DNA from: Thermomicrobiaceae bacterium
Lineage (GTDB): Bacteria; Chloroflexota; Chloroflexia; Thermomicrobiales; Thermomicrobiaceae
NCBI GenBank assembly: GCA_025966355.1
Contig: JAICWZ010000014.1
Location: forward strand, 1 to 12,564
Direction of reading: 5' to 3'
Length of the DNA: 12,564 nt
Each line of letters opens with the position of its first letter. Within the stretch, counting starts at the first letter, position 1. The position numbers and the translations under genes are program-made. The notes beneath the pieces were generated by a model that was not told the origin of the DNA, made no database searches, and saw only the letters and a program-made list of their open reading frames with translations. Positions 1-7,028 of this stretch are shown here, piece after piece.

Positions 1-1197
1 AATCGCTTCACGTTCGACTCCGTGCGCATCGATGGCTTTGAATGGGCCGATGCGCTGCAGTTAAATGCGCAGCTTGACGACAGCGTCTACGACCCGGCGT
101 TCCGGCTCATCGCCGAACTCGGGCTACCACTTTCGATCGGAACGCAGGTACGCCCTGAGCCGGCGCTGGCGCATGAGCCGATGCTGGACCGCGGCTGCGA
201 GCTCACCGGCAGCGACCGCTCGTCGCGCCGCCCGATCGCGTTGCTCAATCCGTTTGGCGGCAATGACGCGCTCAAGGGATTCGTGCCCCAGAAGTTCGAC
301 GACTTGGTGCCGCTGATGCGCGCGCTGATCGAGGAAGGCTATGACATCCTGATCTGCCCGACCGGCTCAACCTGGGGTTCGCGTGCGCGCATCGAAGATC
401 TGCGGGAGCGCCTGCCGGAGGATCTGCGCGGCTACACCGGCGTCGTGCCGGACCCGGCGACATCGTCCGCTCCCACGACGGTGATGCGCGACATTGTCAG
501 CCTGGTCGGTCAGGTCGAACTGGTTGTGACGATCGAAGGCTGGATGATGCACGCCGCATTTCTGAACGGGAAGCCGTACCGGCTGCTGCTCATGCCGGCC
601 ACTGGTGAGCGCGATCGGCAGCCGTGGGGCCGAGCGCGCGAGCAGCATGTCTGGCGCTTCCAGGGCGATCCGGCGCTCGACAGCCCGCCCTGTCCGGAGC
701 GGCCTCGCCGTGCCGCCTGGCTGACGTTGCTGAGTCGCGTCAACGATCCGCTCTGGTCCGATACGCTGCTCGCCGTCGCGGGAAGCCCCGATCGCGATAT
801 TCGCCACGCGGCATTGCATGCGCTGGGGCGACTCGGGCGCCGCGACCTGCGGCCGCATTTCGCGGCTCTGCTGGACGATCCATCGTGGACGGTTCGCGCC
901 CTGGCCGCCGAAGTATTGCTCGAACGCTATCCAGCGGGGAACGAAGGCGGTCCTGAACGGCGAACGCTCGCGGGCTATCGCGCGGTCGGCATGGTGCCGC
1001 ACGGCGGCTGGGAGACGGTCGCACACCTCCGATCGGCCGCGCTTCCAGCGCTCCGGGCAACGCTCCACGACGCGGACCCGGTCATGCGACGCGAGGCAGC
1101 AATGGTCCTGGAACGCTACAACCGCAGGCTCGATTCGCCGAACGACTCCGGTTCGATCGAAGATCTCGGGATGGACGGAGCGCCACATGAGCCGTGA
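1..1197 (+). CDS. GT9-like glycosyltransferase fused to C-terminal HEAT repeats (5' end missing)
   Basis: The frame is open from the first base of the window, so the gene begins upstream; a GTG at 22 is only an internal candidate. The visible part holds the C-terminal half of what looks like a heptosyltransferase-type (GT9) GT-B fold: a strand-loop LLNPFGG at about 241-261, then an alpha/beta stretch, then VVTIEGWMMHAA at about 523-558, which occupies the place of the usual nucleotide-sugar-binding SNDTGPMHLA segment. The key residues there are diverged. From about 763 the protein changes into alpha-helical pairs of HEAT type (DRDIRHAALHALGRLG, DPSWTVRALAAEVLLERY, and again DPVMRREAAMVLERY near 1084-1128), which normally form a protein-binding scaffold. 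It overlaps the next gene by 11 bases, implying coupled translation. The likely role is sugar transfer in surface glycan assembly. The donor and acceptor cannot be told, and the GT9 assignment is moderate because the N-terminal domain is not visible. Confidence 0.65.
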   Translation, partial: NRFTFDSVRIDGFEWADALQLNAQLDDSVYDPAFRLIAELGLPLSIGTQVRPEPALAHEPMLDRGCELTGSDRSSRRPIALLNPFGGNDALKGFVPQKFDDLVPLMRALIEEGYDILICPTGSTWGSRARIEDLRERLPEDLRGYTGVVPDPATSSAPTTVMRDIVSLVGQVELVVTIEGWMMHAAFLNGKPYRLLLMPATGERDRQPWGRAREQHVWRFQGDPALDSPPCPERPRRAAWLTLLSRVNDPLWSDTLLAVAGSPDRDIRHAALHALGRLGRRDLRPHFAALLDDPSWTVRALAAEVLLERYPAGNEGGPERRTLAGYRAVGMVPHGGWETVAHLRSAALPALRATLHDADPVMRREAAMVLERYNRRLDSPNDSGSIEDLGMDGAPHEP

Positions 1198-1960
1198 ACC
1201 GCGCTCGGACACACCCGCGACAGACACGGTGCTCATCCTGACGCCGCTGAAAGACGCGGCGCCGCATCTCGCGACCCACGTTCGTCTGCTCACGACGCTC
1301 ACGTACCCCCATCGACAGATTTCGTTCGGCTTCCTGGAGGGCGATAGTCGTGACGACACGGCAGACCGCCTGAGCGGGGAGTTGCGGCAGCTCCGCCGCG
1401 AATTCGCCGGCGCCGATCTCTGGCGCCGCGATTTCGGCTTCGCGCTTCCGCCAGGTACGCATCGGAGCGATCCACGGATTCAGCCGGAGCGACGGCGTGT
1501 GCTGGCTCGCGCGCGCAACCACCTCCTGTCGCACGCCTTGCGCGATCAGGACTGGGTGCTCTGGCTCGATGTCGATCTCACGTTCTATCCGCCCGACATC
1601 ATCGAACGCTTGCTGGACGTTGGGAAACGCATCGTGCTGCCACACTGCGTGCTCGATCCTGGTGGCCCGACATTCGACCAGAATGCCTGGCGCGATAAGG
1701 GACGCTATCATCTTGACGATCTGCGCGACGAGGGCGCCGTCGTGCCGCTCGATACGGTCGGCGGGACGATGTTGCTGATCCGAGCCGATCTGCATCGTGA
1801 TGGCCTCATCTTCCCACCATTCCCGTATCGTCCCGGACATCCGCGTGCACGAGGAGGAGAAGGCGAGCTTGAAACGGAGGGCCTTGGGCTCATGGCCGCC
1901 GACATGGGCGAGACGTGCTGGGGACTCCCGCACCTCGAAATCATCCACCGGCGCGCCTGA
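1187..1960 (+). CDS. Anp1/Mnn9-type (GT62-like) glycosyltransferase
   Basis: The protein is a 257-residue single domain. Its motifs match the Anp1/Mnn9/Van1 family of mannosyltransferases, known mainly from the fungal Golgi: LEGDSRDDT (50-58), RARNHLL (108-114), WVLWLDVDLTFYP (123-135) with the metal-binding DxD, VGGTMLLIRADLHRDG (191-206), IFPPFPY (208-214), ETEGLGLMAADMG (229-241) and a late H254. The start ATG at 1187 has GGAG at 1177-1180, six bases upstream, and overlaps the previous gene. The frame is open further upstream, but that part is only a shadow of the GT9/HEAT gene. There is no signal peptide or membrane segment, unlike the type II membrane-anchored fungal enzymes, so it probably acts in the cytoplasm on a lipid- or protein-linked acceptor. 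A TGA at 1958-1960 ends it just after the domain is complete. GT-A fold is secure; mannose as donor is inferred from the family. Confidence 0.8.
   Translation: MSREPRSDTPATDTVLILTPLKDAAPHLATHVRLLTTLTYPHRQISFGFLEGDSRDDTADRLSGELRQLRREFAGADLWRRDFGFALPPGTHRSDPRIQPERRRVLARARNHLLSHALRDQDWVLWLDVDLTFYPPDIIERLLDVGKRIVLPHCVLDPGGPTFDQNAWRDKGRYHLDDLRDEGAVVPLDTVGGTMLLIRADLHRDGLIFPPFPYRPGHPRARGGEGELETEGLGLMAADMGETCWGLPHLEIIHRRA
1851..1859 (+). promoter_or_regulatory. Candidate ribosome binding site inside the Anp1-type gene
   Basis: The run GAGGAGGAG lies nine bases before a TTG at 1869 that is in frame with the GT71-GT4 protein. It is the best Shine-Dalgarno-like site for that frame. It also encodes ordinary residues (RGGEGE) of the Anp1-type protein, so the match may be chance. 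Competing starts are GTG 1797, ATG 1800, GTG 1845 and TTG 1884; none has a better-placed site. Confidence 0.3.
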
Positions 1961-4385
1961 CAACGCCCGAGCGGAGATCGCCCAGCAGCAGCGCCTGCTC
2001 GCCGAGCGTATTGCAACGCTCGGTGGCCCCCTGCCTCCGTTTCGCGGTCGTGGCATTGTCACGGCAATCGGCGGCGGGCATATCGTCGGCGGCTGGGTGC
2101 TTCTGTCGTTCCTGCGCCAGGTTCACCACTGCCGCTTGCCGGTCGAAATCTGGTATCTGGGTGAGGCCGACCTGTCGCCGGAACTGCGTGCGGCCTTCGA
2201 TCGCTTCGACGTCGAGTTCGTCGATGCCGGCCGCGACCTGCGCGTCAGCGGCCGGCGGCCGGAGAATGGATGGGAACTCAAAGCCTGCGCGGTCGCGCTG
2301 AGCCGCTTCGCCGAAGTCGTCTGGCTCGACGCCGATCTCCTCCCGCTCATCGATCCCACCACGCTCTTTGAAGATCCACACTATCACTCGGCCGGTGCTC
2401 TCTTCTGGCCCGATATTCGTTCGGTGAATCGCTTCAACCCGATCTGGTCGATCGCAGGCACAGCTCCGCCGGATGGCCCCGAGTACGAATCGGGTATGGT
2501 CGTACTCGACAAGTCGCGCCACTGGCCCGAACTGCAACTCGCGCTCCATTTCAACCAGCAATCGGACTTCTATTATCGTTACCTGCTCGGCGATAAGGAC
2601 ACCTATCAGCTCGCCTGGCGGCTGCGAGATGCGCCACGCGCGCTGCCGGCACAGCTCCCGGAAGTCGCACACGGCGTCTATCCCGACGACAGGCTCGGAC
2701 AGCCCCGGCTTGTCGGGCTCTGGCAGCATGATTTCGCGGGCGAACGTATCGCCCTCCACCAGACCGACACACGACTCGTCGCCTGGGGTCGCAGTCCGAA
2801 CGTGTCCGGCTTTCCGTATGGCACCGAGCGTGACGCCGCACTGGCGGAGCTGCGGAACATCTGGAACGGTGATCTCGGCCGGCGCCCAGCGCACCAACTG
2901 AACGGCGCGGCGCCGACCGATATCGAAACGATTCGCCGCTTCGCCTACCTTCGTCCGGGGATCGAATGGCGCGATCTCGAACTGCTGCCCGGCGGCCGGA
3001 TCGGCGAAGGCGCGCGGCAGATGGAGCGCTTCTGGCGTATCGAGGAGGGCGATGGAGATCCGCGACTAATCCTCAGCGGGCGCATGCGGGAAACGTGTCT
3101 ATTGAGATTGCAGGCCGACGGTCGTTGGCAAGGCGCCTGGTTGGAGGATGAACGGGGGCCGGCCGAACTCATACCGCTGGCGCAGGATGAGCCGCCGCAC
3201 CCCGCTCGGCTCGATTCGCGTCCGAGCCTGCTGTACATCACGCCGGTCGCGCCGGCCGAGAGCGGCAACGGTGTGGCGATGCGCGCCGCGCAGGTGTTGC
3301 GCCGCCTGACCGAGACGTACCGAGTCTCAGTCCTTATTCTGCCGCTCTACCCGAACGTCGCGGCAGCGCACCCGCCAAAATGGCTGGGCGAACGCTGTGC
3401 CGCCGTCCGCTGGGCACCGCCACCGTTACCCGTCGATCGATCGAACGTCGCACCACACGAACACGCCGCCTGGCAGGCAGCCTGGGTTGACGAGATCGGC
3501 CGCGCGTATCACGACGAACCGTTCGATGCGATCCACCTCTTTCGCGCGGGCACGATTCCGCTGGCGGACACCTACCTGCGCCGCCCCGATCTCCAACGGG
3601 CCATCATTCAGATCGATCTCGACGATGTTGAATCGCGCACCCAGAGCCGCCTGGCCGCTCTTTACGGACGCTATGATCGCGCTGCAGAACATGCCGAGGC
3701 CGAACGACGATCGAACTTCGCGCTTCACATCGAGCAGCAACTTCTGACCGGCTGGGATCGGATCTTCGTCTGCTCCGAGGTCGATCGTGTCGAACTCGAA
3801 CAGCGCCTACCCGAGCGGAACGCCGAGATCGTCGTCCTGCCGAATCGCGTCCGCCTACCGGCGGCCCCACCCCCACGACCATGCGTATCGCCGCGAACGC
3901 TGCTCTACGTCGGCACGCTCAGCTATTTCCCGAATGCCGATGGGCTCATCTGGTTCTGCCGCGAAGTTCTGCCGCGCATGCGTGAGTGGAGTCCGATCGC
4001 GCTGCGACTGCTGGTCGTAGGCAGCGGCCCAACCGACGACGTTCAGGATCTGGCGCATATCCCGGAGGTCGAGATCATCGGAGAAGTCGATAAACTCGAT
4101 GCTTGGTACGCGCGCACCGATCTGGTGATCGTGCCGCTACGGGCCGGTGGAGGCACGCGGATCAAGCTCATCGAAGCGCTCGCGTATCAGCGGCCGGTCG
4201 TCAGCACGACGCTCGCCGCCGAGGGACTCGACGTCATTGACGGGACGCATCTCCTGATCGGCGATCGGCCGGCCGTTTTCGCCCGGCACTGTCTCCACCT
4301 GCTCGAAGATCGCGATCTCGCAGAGCACCTCGCCGCCAACGGCCGGACATTGGTCGAAGAACGCTACGCGATCGCGGGAGAATGA
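1869..4385 (+). CDS. Two-domain glycosyltransferase: Mnn1-like (GT71) domain, beta-rich insert, GT4 domain
   Basis: The protein is about 838 residues if TTG 1869 is used. The N-terminal domain (about 2050-2830) reads as a Mannosyl_trans3/Mnn1-type GT71 fold: GGGHIVGGWVLLSFLR, PVEIWYLGE, GWELKACAVA, VVWLDADLLPL with the DxD aspartates at 2328-2330 and 2334-2336, then ALFWPD and a late ESGMVVLDK. A beta-rich segment I do not recognise follows (about 2925-3180, with GRIGEGARQMERFW and LEDERGPAELIPL). The C-terminal domain (from about 3225) is GT4: SLLYITP, RTLLYVGTLSYFPN, DLVIVPLRAGGGTRIKLIEAL and RPVVSTTLAAEG. No membrane segments are seen. The start is uncertain: the coding character begins near 1965, where this frame has no ATG, GTG or TTG until 2097, so the first 30 or so residues from TTG 1869 are probably a shadow of the overlapping gene. 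The GT4 domain stops soon after LVEERY, slightly short of the usual last helix. The protein could make two successive linkages of one glycan. Confidence 0.78.
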   Translation: MKRRALGSWPPTWARRAGDSRTSKSSTGAPDNARAEIAQQQRLLAERIATLGGPLPPFRGRGIVTAIGGGHIVGGWVLLSFLRQVHHCRLPVEIWYLGEADLSPELRAAFDRFDVEFVDAGRDLRVSGRRPENGWELKACAVALSRFAEVVWLDADLLPLIDPTTLFEDPHYHSAGALFWPDIRSVNRFNPIWSIAGTAPPDGPEYESGMVVLDKSRHWPELQLALHFNQQSDFYYRYLLGDKDTYQLAWRLRDAPRALPAQLPEVAHGVYPDDRLGQPRLVGLWQHDFAGERIALHQTDTRLVAWGRSPNVSGFPYGTERDAALAELRNIWNGDLGRRPAHQLNGAAPTDIETIRRFAYLRPGIEWRDLELLPGGRIGEGARQMERFWRIEEGDGDPRLILSGRMRETCLLRLQADGRWQGAWLEDERGPAELIPLAQDEPPHPARLDSRPSLLYITPVAPAESGNGVAMRAAQVLRRLTETYRVSVLILPLYPNVAAAHPPKWLGERCAAVRWAPPPLPVDRSNVAPHEHAAWQAAWVDEIGRAYHDEPFDAIHLFRAGTIPLADTYLRRPDLQRAIIQIDLDDVESRTQSRLAALYGRYDRAAEHAEAERRSNFALHIEQQLLTGWDRIFVCSEVDRVELEQRLPERNAEIVVLPNRVRLPAAPPPRPCVSPRTLLYVGTLSYFPNADGLIWFCREVLPRMREWSPIALRLLVVGSGPTDDVQDLAHIPEVEIIGEVDKLDAWYARTDLVIVPLRAGGGTRIKLIEALAYQRPVVSTTLAAEGLDVIDGTHLLIGDRPAVFARHCLHLLEDRDLAEHLAANGRTLVEERYAIAGE

Positions 4386-4389
4386 TGGA

Positions 4390-5574
4390 TTACGTCCGGG
4401 CTCTATCGAGCACCTCGTTCAGCACATCGATCAAACGGCTCGTGGCGCGCTCCCAGGTGAAGTCGCGCAACACCACGTCGCGCGCGCCGTACGGGCCGGC
4501 GTCCGGCCGAGCAATCGCGGAGCGAATCGCGGACACGGCGGCGTCATGATCCGGCTCCCACCAGTTGGAGCCCGCGAAGAGGGCCTGCAGTGCGGGATCG
4601 CCCTCGAAGCGCGCCGGAACCTCGCGACTCCGCAGGAGGGTGGCCGTATCTGGCGTCAAGTAGGCCTGGTAAGCGCTGTGATCGGGCGCGATCAGGCGCA
4701 GTCCGCTGGCGGCCGCCTCGACCATCGCCTGATCCCAACCTTCGCCGTGCGACAGGCTGATGTAGTGCGTGCCGGCGGCGAAGAGGCGCGGCATCTCATC
4801 ATCCGGTAGCAGATCGAGCAGCATCTCAACCGGTGCGGCATCGGCAAAGCGACGACCCGTGCTGTCCTCCAACTGGCGCATCTGCAAGAGCAAGAGTTCG
4901 AACCAGCCTGGAGCGTAGCGTCCGAGTTTGAGAATCAAGATGGCGTCATCGTGCTCGCGCGTCGCATCGAGCCAGGCGTGCAGCAATCCAACGATATTCT
5001 TGCGCGGACCCAGCTCCGAGACGTTCAGAAAGCGCGTTGGGTAGTCCAGCACCGGACGCCCGGCTTGCGTGCGAAACGCAAGCGGCTCGACCGGCTTTCC
5101 ATAGAGATGCGGATTGATTCCGAGCGGCACAACACGAAGACGTTCGTCCGGCATGCCGCTGTTCAGCCACGCCTGGCGCGATGATTCCGTGGACACGATG
5201 ACCATGTCGTGTCGCAGATTGCGCTCGATCCAGGCATCCGCCACCCGCGTCGACTCGAACGACGTGTAATTGACGTTGAACGTTGACCGGTCGATCTCAA
5301 CCTGATGCGGCATCGTGAAATGCAGCGTCATCTCCGCGTCGAGTGGCCGCAGCAGATCCTCAAACCACGGATCGCGCATCGCCGCCGGCAGCGTTACCGG
5401 ACTCCACGACGGCAGATCGATCAGCTGCACGGCGACTCCCTGATGCACCAACTCACGAACAAACTCGCGGACATGATGGTCGTAGCCACTCGGCCCGCGA
5501 AACGGACCATGCACGCGCAGCGACGTCAAGCGGCTCGCTCGCGCCGTGCTCATCTCCTCCACTGTCTTCATCAT
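4390..5574 (-). CDS. GT4-family glycosyltransferase
   Basis: The protein has about 394 residues and a GT-B fold, with the GT4 hallmark half in the C-terminal domain: FLNVSELGPRKNI (183-195), the linker ILILKLGRY (213-221), and HGEGWDQAMVEAAASG (277-292) containing the EX7E pair E279/E287 (numbering from GTG 5577). The glycine-rich acceptor-side loop is HGPFRGPSGYDHHVREFV near the N terminus. GTG 5577, ATG 5574 and ATG 5571 are in tandem; ATG 5574 was chosen because no clear Shine-Dalgarno site separates them. The gene begins only 9 bases after the acyl-CoA dehydrogenase stop (6 if GTG is used), so the two are probably co-transcribed. Its stop is 4 bases from the stop of the convergent GT71-GT4 gene. 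No membrane segment is seen. It belongs functionally with the glycosyltransferase cluster although it lies on the other strand. Donor and acceptor are unknown. Confidence 0.85.
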   Translation of the reverse strand: MMKTVEEMSTARASRLTSLRVHGPFRGPSGYDHHVREFVRELVHQGVAVQLIDLPSWSPVTLPAAMRDPWFEDLLRPLDAEMTLHFTMPHQVEIDRSTFNVNYTSFESTRVADAWIERNLRHDMVIVSTESSRQAWLNSGMPDERLRVVPLGINPHLYGKPVEPLAFRTQAGRPVLDYPTRFLNVSELGPRKNIVGLLHAWLDATREHDDAILILKLGRYAPGWFELLLLQMRQLEDSTGRRFADAAPVEMLLDLLPDDEMPRLFAAGTHYISLSHGEGWDQAMVEAAASGLRLIAPDHSAYQAYLTPDTATLLRSREVPARFEGDPALQALFAGSNWWEPDHDAAVSAIRSAIARPDAGPYGARDVVLRDFTWERATSRLIDVLNEVLDRART

Positions 5575-5583
5575 CACACTCGC

Positions 5584-6894
5584 TTACGATGAGACGGTCG
5601 CGAGTGACCGCGGCTGCCACATCTCGATCTCGGCGATGACCTCGTCCAACGGCGTCAGGTCAGCCGGATCGCGCATCAGGGCCGCCTGCGGCGGGAAGAG
5701 CCCGATGACTTTGTCGCGATCGAGGTAACGCTCGACGATCTTGACTTGAATGTGCGCCGCGCCTTCATAGATACGAAGCACGGCCGAATCGCGGAAGATG
5801 CGCGAGATCGGCATGTCGTTGACGTAGCCCATGCCGCCATGCAACAGCATCGCGTCACCGGCCGCCCAGAGCGCCGTCTCGCTGGCGATCAGCTTGGCCA
5901 GCGAGGCCCAGACAAAGGCGAGCGGGTCGTCCGCTTCTTCCTGTCGCGCCGCGCGCATCACCAGATAATGCGAGAGTTCGACCTGTCGTCGCATAATGGC
6001 GAGGTGATTCGCCACCGGTGGATGCTCGCGCAGGAGCTTGCCAAACTGCATCCGCTGCCCGGCGTACTCCTCGGCGGCATCGAGCGCGCTCCGGGCGATG
6101 CCGACCGCCTGCGCAGCGATGGCGACGCGTGAGTGTTCCAATGTGCTGTTGATGATCTCCCAGCCCTGACTCAGCTCGCCGAGCATGGCGCCATCCGGCA
6201 CGAAGACGTCGTCGAAGATGACTTCGCAGAGCGTCGAGCCGGCCTGACCGAGCTTGTTATACGGTGTCGGACGCGAGAGTCCCGGCAGATCGTCGCTCAG
6301 CTCAACCAGAAAGACGGTGAGTCCGCGACCGCGACTTTCGACCGTGCCGGTGCGCGTCGCCAGCACGATCAGCCCGGCACGATCGGCGTTCGTAATCCAG
6401 CGTTTGGCGCCCTTCAGCAGCCAGCCGTCGCGCCCGTCGGCACGCCGCGCCGTCAACTGAATCCCCTTCGCGTCGGAGCCATTCTTCGGCTCGCTCAGGC
6501 CGAACGAAACGAGCAGTTCGCCCGTCGCCATGCGCGGCAGGTATTTCCGCTTTTGCTCCTCGGTGCCGAAGGTATTGATTGGATAGCCGCAGAGCGAGTT
6601 CTGCACCAGCACCGCCAGCCCGAGTCCAGCGTGGCCGCGCGCGAGTTCTTCAATAATCGTCGCCTGCTCACTCGGACTGAGATCGCTGCCACCGTAGGCT
6701 TCCGGAGCGTCCATGCCAAGACAGCCGAGCTCCACGCAGCGCCGGAGAAAATCGAGCGGCACCGCATACGGCTCACGCTCCGCATCGGCCACCGCCTTCT
6801 GAAATGCCGCGCCCTGCACGAACTCACGGGTCATCTCACGTATTTCGTCCGACATGTCACGCTCGCTTTCTGTGAAGGGAATCGACTCAGGCAT
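5584..6894 (-). CDS. Acyl-CoA dehydrogenase
   Basis: This is a flavoenzyme of about 436 residues that introduces the alpha-beta double bond in an acyl-CoA and passes electrons to electron-transfer flavoprotein. It shows the family order: an N-terminal helical domain ending in LGCLGMDAPEAYGG (57-69), the FAD-facing strand FGLSEPKNGSDA (131-142), WITNADRAG (166-174), SRVAIAAQAVGIAR (255-268), the flavin-phosphate region RMQFGK (281-286) and LLHGGMGYVNDMPISRIFRD (350-369). The usual catalytic-base glutamate is present at E377 in RIYEG. The start ATG 6894 (MPESIPFTESERD) fits the family N terminus. The frame is open for another 34 codons upstream but that stretch looks non-coding, and ATG 6855 is an alternative. 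No clear Shine-Dalgarno site precedes either. Substrate chain length cannot be read. It seems to head a two-gene transcript with the GT4 gene, an unusual partner for a catabolic dehydrogenase. Confidence 0.92.
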   Translation of the reverse strand: MPESIPFTESERDMSDEIREMTREFVQGAAFQKAVADAEREPYAVPLDFLRRCVELGCLGMDAPEAYGGSDLSPSEQATIIEELARGHAGLGLAVLVQNSLCGYPINTFGTEEQKRKYLPRMATGELLVSFGLSEPKNGSDAKGIQLTARRADGRDGWLLKGAKRWITNADRAGLIVLATRTGTVESRGRGLTVFLVELSDDLPGLSRPTPYNKLGQAGSTLCEVIFDDVFVPDGAMLGELSQGWEIINSTLEHSRVAIAAQAVGIARSALDAAEEYAGQRMQFGKLLREHPPVANHLAIMRRQVELSHYLVMRAARQEEADDPLAFVWASLAKLIASETALWAAGDAMLLHGGMGYVNDMPISRIFRDSAVLRIYEGAAHIQVKIVERYLDRDKVIGLFPPQAALMRDPADLTPLDEVIAEIEMWQPRSLATVSS

Positions 6895-7028
6895 CTTCGT
6901 GGGACAAAAGCAGTCCGTTCCTTCCTTGAATTGTAGGACGTCAGGCGCGCTGGCGCATGGCGCGGCACGGCTCACTGATCTACGATTGCTCCACAACGAA
7001 CTGAATTGTGCAGCGAAGGGCGGGCGAG
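6895..7028. promoter_or_regulatory. Divergent intergenic region between acyl-CoA dehydrogenase and DUF1028 genes
   Basis: These 134 bases must hold the promoters for both flanking transcripts. On the minus strand, TACAAT (6935 down to 6930) resembles a -10 element lying about 36 bases before the dehydrogenase start, but no good -35 stands 16-18 bases before it. The plus-strand side has no convincing hexamer pair. GAAGGG at 7015-7020 is the ribosome binding site for the DUF1028 gene. Confidence 0.3.

Noticed and set aside
818..1186. Upstream extension of the Anp1-type frame to 818.
   Set aside because: The extension is a shadow of the HEAT-repeat coding frame, and ATG 1187 has a good ribosome binding site and matches the family start.
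1945..1965. Programmed +1 frameshift of the prfB type at GCC-UGA-C.
   Set aside because: The UGA-C context fits, but the P-site codon is not slippery and no well-placed internal Shine-Dalgarno site stands 3-4 bases before it; indel or TTG start are simpler.
367..2062. Long open frames on the minus strand opposite the GT9/HEAT and Anp1-type genes (367-1359 and 1082-2062).
   Set aside because: They lie fully opposite genes with clear domain motifs, carry no motifs of their own and are expected in GC-rich codon-biased DNA.
1941..2897. 318-codon open frame on the minus strand.
   Set aside because: It is opposite the GT71 domain, which has strong motifs; the minus-strand product shows no domain pattern.
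6133..6936. 267-codon open frame on the plus strand.
   Set aside because: It is antisense to the secure acyl-CoA dehydrogenase gene and has no motifs.
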